Positions 60,705-64,000 of a stretch of DNA of 64,000 nt are shown here, piece after piece. The stretch covers positions 15,389,099 to 15,453,098 of the forward strand of contig HG738140.1 in NCBI GenBank assembly GCA_000499405.2, read 5' to 3'. The position numbers and the translations under genes are program-made. Each line of letters opens with the position of its first letter. Position 1 is the stretch's first letter. A model generated the notes under the pieces. The model was not told the origin of the DNA and made no database searches. It saw only the letters and a program-made list of their open reading frames with translations. Source of the DNA: Onchocerca volvulus. Its lineage: Eukaryota > Nematoda > Chromadorea > Rhabditida > Onchocercidae.

Positions 60705-62220
60705 CTGAAATTAGTTGACGTAATACCATGATAATCACTTCAGTTTGTAATTAATTGGAATTTTATGAAATATTTAATAGATGTAATCCTTGTCAGGGAA
60801 ATTTTTTATATTGTAGCAGAGATAAATTTTGGTGAGAAAGAATTTGTAAATTGAAGGAAGATTCATCTACGATATAAGATGAAAAAATTTAGATAATATC
60901 ACGATTGTAATTGATTGAATTTGGCTGTAATAGAAGAGTTCGACTGGATTTAAAAATGATTTTTGAACGAATTGAATAAAGAGTAAGTTGAGTGAAGAAC
61001 TGACTATTTTGGAATTGATTGGAAAAAAGATCCGTATAATCGATAGTCCTTGGTCTTTATAAATGATTTGTAATATTGAATTATACAAAAGATTTGATTA
61101 TCAAGAAAAGGATAAGAGACGGTCATTGCTTATAGTAAGCTGTAGTTCTTACAGCATTTCAGACAACATGAATTTTAATATTTCAAACAATGCAGTAAGC
61201 TCTCTCAGCAGATTGGAAGAGGAGAGAACAAAATCTTTGTGTATGGATAAATGATTCACTGTCTAAGAAATATACAAATTTCTATTGTGCGAAATACTTT
61301 GATTATTTCATCACATATATATTGCAAAATATTTCGATTTACCAACATTCCTGACGAAAAAAAAATGAATTATTTTTGGGGGAAGAATTTGAAGGTTACA
61401 ACCCAATTAAGTTACTTGAATTCGTTGTTTGGTAGCACTCTTAATTCGTAGAGCGCTAAGTTGTTTCTGTTCGATTTTTTGCGTTGGTTTCTCGAATGTT
61501 TCTAATTGAATTCATGAATTCTCTTTGTTGAATTCTCATTTTTGTTTCTAGAGGATATAGCATATTTATTGGTCTATTAACGCATTTTCACTAAGGCATT
61601 TCTTCCTTTTCCATTTCTTCCTTTCTTAATCTCCTTCATTTTGGTTAATTTCCACACGAAACTTCTGGTTCATTGACTAATTTGTCTCTCATGTGATTGT
61701 CTTGACCTCTATGTTTCTCAGGAAATTATATATCCTTTGAGTTTGTTCTCTGAAACTGATTATTTATTTTTCCTAATTTCCTAAAAATTATCCAAGACTT
61801 TGAGAATGTTTGAACAATACTTGATAAGGTTTTCTTTAGTATTTAGTTTATGAGGAATAAATTCATCCTAATCATTGCATTACTGTATGGAATGAGTAGA
61901 GAAGCATTGGGAGAGATGAAATCGATTGGCCGTATGATTTCATAATCATCAAAGTTTCCTTAAGTCAATGGTCAAGTATTGAGTATATCTTCTATTCCCG
62001 CCATTAGAGTTGTGAATTCTTTCTCCCATAATAATTTCCTATCAACATCTTTTCTCACTGCTTTGTTGGTCAATCCAGTCATTTTTCCATAAACTCCTTC
62101 ACTCCATTGCTAATGATATTCTTCCAGATCATTCTCTTTTGTGCTAAGAGATTCGTTAGCTTGGTATTTTGTTCTATAATGATCGAAAAATAGTTGGAAT
62201 ATACTAGCATTATTATTCAA
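60705..62220. other. Unassigned AT-rich stretch
   Basis: About 1.5 kb that should contain upstream exons of the receptor if the gene is intact; none was recognised on either strand. A plus-strand frame at 61063-61254 has serine-rich sequence but no family or splice support. Confidence 0.4.
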
Positions 62221-62354
62221 TTAACTCAGGATGGCCTTGTTGGGCAACGAATATTTTGCAAGAAGTGCTCGGAATTCGAGCAAGCAGAAATTCGCTTGAA
62301 TTCCGAGCACTTTTTGCAAAAGATTCATTGCCCGACGAGGCTATTCTTAGTTAA
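62221..62354 (+). ncRNA. Long hairpin: 61-base arms, 12-base loop
   Basis: Arms 62221-62281 and 62294-62354 match at 52 of 61 positions. In a plus-strand RNA six of the nine mismatches become G-U wobbles, leaving 58 of 61 paired; in a minus-strand RNA only one does. It could be a hairpin RNA or a miRNA-like precursor, or a recent inverted duplication or foldback element. The 62194-62466 open frame across it is probably incidental. Confidence 0.45.
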
Positions 62355-62903
62355 TCTTGAATGTTTCAATGCATTTGTTGCTAAAAAACGTAATGATAAG
62401 GTTAAAATTCCATTGTATTTGACACTGAATGAAGGTGTCGTCGACCATTTCCAACTTTATCACTAACTGCTAAGCGTACCGAGTTCAAAAAAAAAAAAAA
62501 AAAATTGTATCAGAATATCGAAAAGTCATTGGCAATCCGGATTCAAAATCCGCTCTTCCAAGCCCTTCCGAGGCACTCGTTCCGAAAATTATTTATACTA
62601 AAGATGGGAAAACTTAAAGGCTGGTAATAATATTACATCAAATAACTATCTATCAAATTCGTGCAACAACCGATAATAAACTCGCTTTGGAATCAAAAAT
62701 GGGTAAAATTGTTTCAAATGCAGTGATGAAGTTCAACAGAAACGTTCTGTCTAGAGATATGTTCGATATTACGACAGGAATTTAAACAGTCTTTTGCTAT
62801 GATCATCAGTATAATAATTGTTTTGAGCTTTCCTCCGGCTTTCTTTTCTTGTTTTTTGCAGTGAACGTAGTAGAACAGGTACGATTCGGAGCAAATTCCT
62901 CAT

Positions 62904-63098
62904 TTGATACGTTTTCTAGACACTAATACGCATAATTACCGTGCCATAATGAACTATTTTTACACTAACTTTGGCCCCACTTATCATGCAACCATATTCC
63001 ACAATGATTATTACCAATCTTCAGCGGTCACTCAAAGTTGTGGTGAGAATTTTGGAGCAGCTTCAATGCAGCTGATATTTTCTGAAAATCCCAGATAA
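62904..63098 (+). CDS. Possible exon of an extracellular-domain protein
   Basis: A frame after the acceptor TTTTCTAG (62913-62920) encodes HNYRAIMNYFYTNFG, then HATIFHNDYY and SCGENFGAASMQLIF before a stop at 63096. The pattern, a helix followed by a strand with an Asp-Tyr-Tyr turn, loosely recalls the ligand-binding domain of receptor guanylate cyclases, but this is weak. No joining exon was found, so it may be an orphan or decayed exon. Confidence 0.25.
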   Translation: MIRFLDTNTHNYRAIMNYFYTNFGPTYHATIFHNDYYQSSAVTQSCGENFGAASMQLIFSENPR

Positions 63099-63117
63099 TT
63101 AGAAATTAAATTCATGT

Positions 63118-63351
63118 TTGAGAGATGCTTTATTAGCTGTGAAAGAATATGATATCCTCCCAAAGAATTACGAATTGATAAGAATGGTGTTAATTGAAAA
63201 GTATGGCAAATCTATCATAGCAAGGAAGTTGCTGTATAACAAATTTGATTCTTCCAAAAGAAATAATAAAGAACGAAAATCAGTCACTGATGGAAAGAAT
63301 TGTCTGATTGTGAAGCATGTCGCTGAAATCGCGAGGAGTATAAGAAAATAA
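63118..63351 (+). pseudogene. BEL/Pao gag-like fragment
   Basis: The frame RDALLAVKEYDILPKNYELI, then VLIEKYGKSIIARKLLYNKF, resembles the gag region (DUF1759-type) of Pao elements, in which the pattern is xAIKGxxxxxENYExxxxxLxExYG. It is short, has no pol after it, and is followed directly by an LTR, so it is likely an internally deleted element. Confidence 0.6.
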
Positions 63352-63384
63352 TTGATTCTTGATTTTCTAATGATTTGTTAATCT

Positions 63385-63741
63385 TATTATATGTTCTTTG
63401 TTTATAGGTCAAATGGCTTTGTTACTTTATTCTTCGTTGTAGTCGAGGTCATGCGCCAAAAAAGGCGCGATCTCAGGCGCTAAAAATGGCGCCTTATTGT
63501 GATCAAATTCTAGCGGGATCCTCCCTCTATAAATAAGAAGAGGGTCCTGACCATAGAATTATTGTCAAAGGATGTGGTACCACGAGGTCAATTGATTGTA
63601 TTGGTATTGTATTTGTAGTGTATTGTCGCGTCATCATATTTTATAATACAGGTTTAATTACCCAAGTTTGAGGTTTCGAGAACAATACAAGAAGAATTCA
63701 AGAACTCTTAATAATTGGCACGGTTAAGAAGATCGGCGACA
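63385..63741 (+). mobile_element. BEL/Pao-type LTR
   Basis: It ends GATCGGCGACA at 63741, the same end as the solo LTR at 54467-55071 (reversed). It contains a GCGC-rich stem (63454-63492), a TATA-like CTCCCTCTATAAATAAGAAG promoter (63519-63538) and AATTACCCAAGTTTGAG (63656-63672). The start is approximate. Confidence 0.7.
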
Positions 63742-64000
63742 ATTCTAGAACCTACAATTACTGTAACTGTCATAGAAGATCCGCAACAGAGCAATAGGTA
63801 AAAATCTAAACATTCTAGCATCGAAACGACAGAAAAGACACTGCCAGTTTAGATTTTGGACAGAGTTTATCAATTAAAATCAGAACAAAGGAATTGGACT
63901 ATAAACAGAGACCAACAATTCTTAACGAAGCTGGTCGAAAGAAACGAAAAAGCAGCTAGTGTTGTGAAATTTTTTTGTTGGATCGGTAATCCGTGTGTGG
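63742..64000 (+). mobile_element. Probable leader of an LTR element running off the window
   Basis: The sequence after the LTR would be the primer-binding and gag leader region if 63385-63741 is a 5' LTR. A basic, Lys/Arg-rich frame starts near 63865. It is cut by the window edge, so the element cannot be confirmed. Confidence 0.35.

Overview
This window looks like nuclear DNA of a filarial-type (onchocercid) nematode. It is AT-rich, its genes are cut into many short exons by GT-AG introns (plus two GC-AG introns), and likely spliced-leader acceptor sites lie a few bases before several start codons. It also carries a degraded copy of part of wsp, the major surface-protein gene of Wolbachia, the endosymbiont of many filariae. 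Genes were rebuilt exon by exon from splice sites, reading phase and protein-family knowledge. No database search was run.

Left part (1-30 kb). The first exons of an RWD-domain protein, probably an RNF14-type ubiquitin ligase, run off the left edge (minus strand). Then come a mitochondrial 2-oxoglutarate/malate carrier (4.7-6.7 kb, plus), DJ-1/PARK7 (9.6-11.0 kb, plus), a secreted cysteine-rich EB-module protein (11.8-15.1 kb, minus), a divergent beta-tubulin (18.5-21.1 kb, minus), and two adjacent mitochondrial heme genes on the plus strand: holocytochrome c synthase (22.8-24.7 kb) and COX15 heme A synthase (26.0-29.1 kb). Gene spacing is loose and the gaps are mostly plain AT-rich DNA.

Middle part (30-50 kb). 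An unrecognised nine-exon coiled-coil protein (30.7-34.1 kb, minus) is followed by a full-length TRIM23/ARD1-type protein (RING, B-boxes, coiled coil, C-terminal Arf domain; 35.3-46.5 kb, minus). Its second intron is 6.4 kb long and full of ATT microsatellite and Helitron-type repeats, including a decayed PIF1-like helicase. A GPANK1-type ankyrin/G-patch gene follows (47.5-50.1 kb, minus). A tentative small myristoylated-protein gene sits between these two on the plus strand.

Right part (52-64 kb) is a mosaic of duplicated gene pieces and mobile DNA. It holds a pseudogene copy of two TRIM23 exons, a copy of a GPANK1 ankyrin exon, two copies of the 3' end of a seven-transmembrane receptor gene (one broken by a 605-bp solo LTR with a perfect 5-bp target duplication), BEL/Pao retrotransposon pieces, a 61-bp-arm RNA-type hairpin, and a second copy of the Helitron-type repeat that contains the wsp fragment. 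The wsp piece inside a repeat that is also present without it is the most notable observation.

No rRNA, convincing tRNA or CRISPR array was seen.
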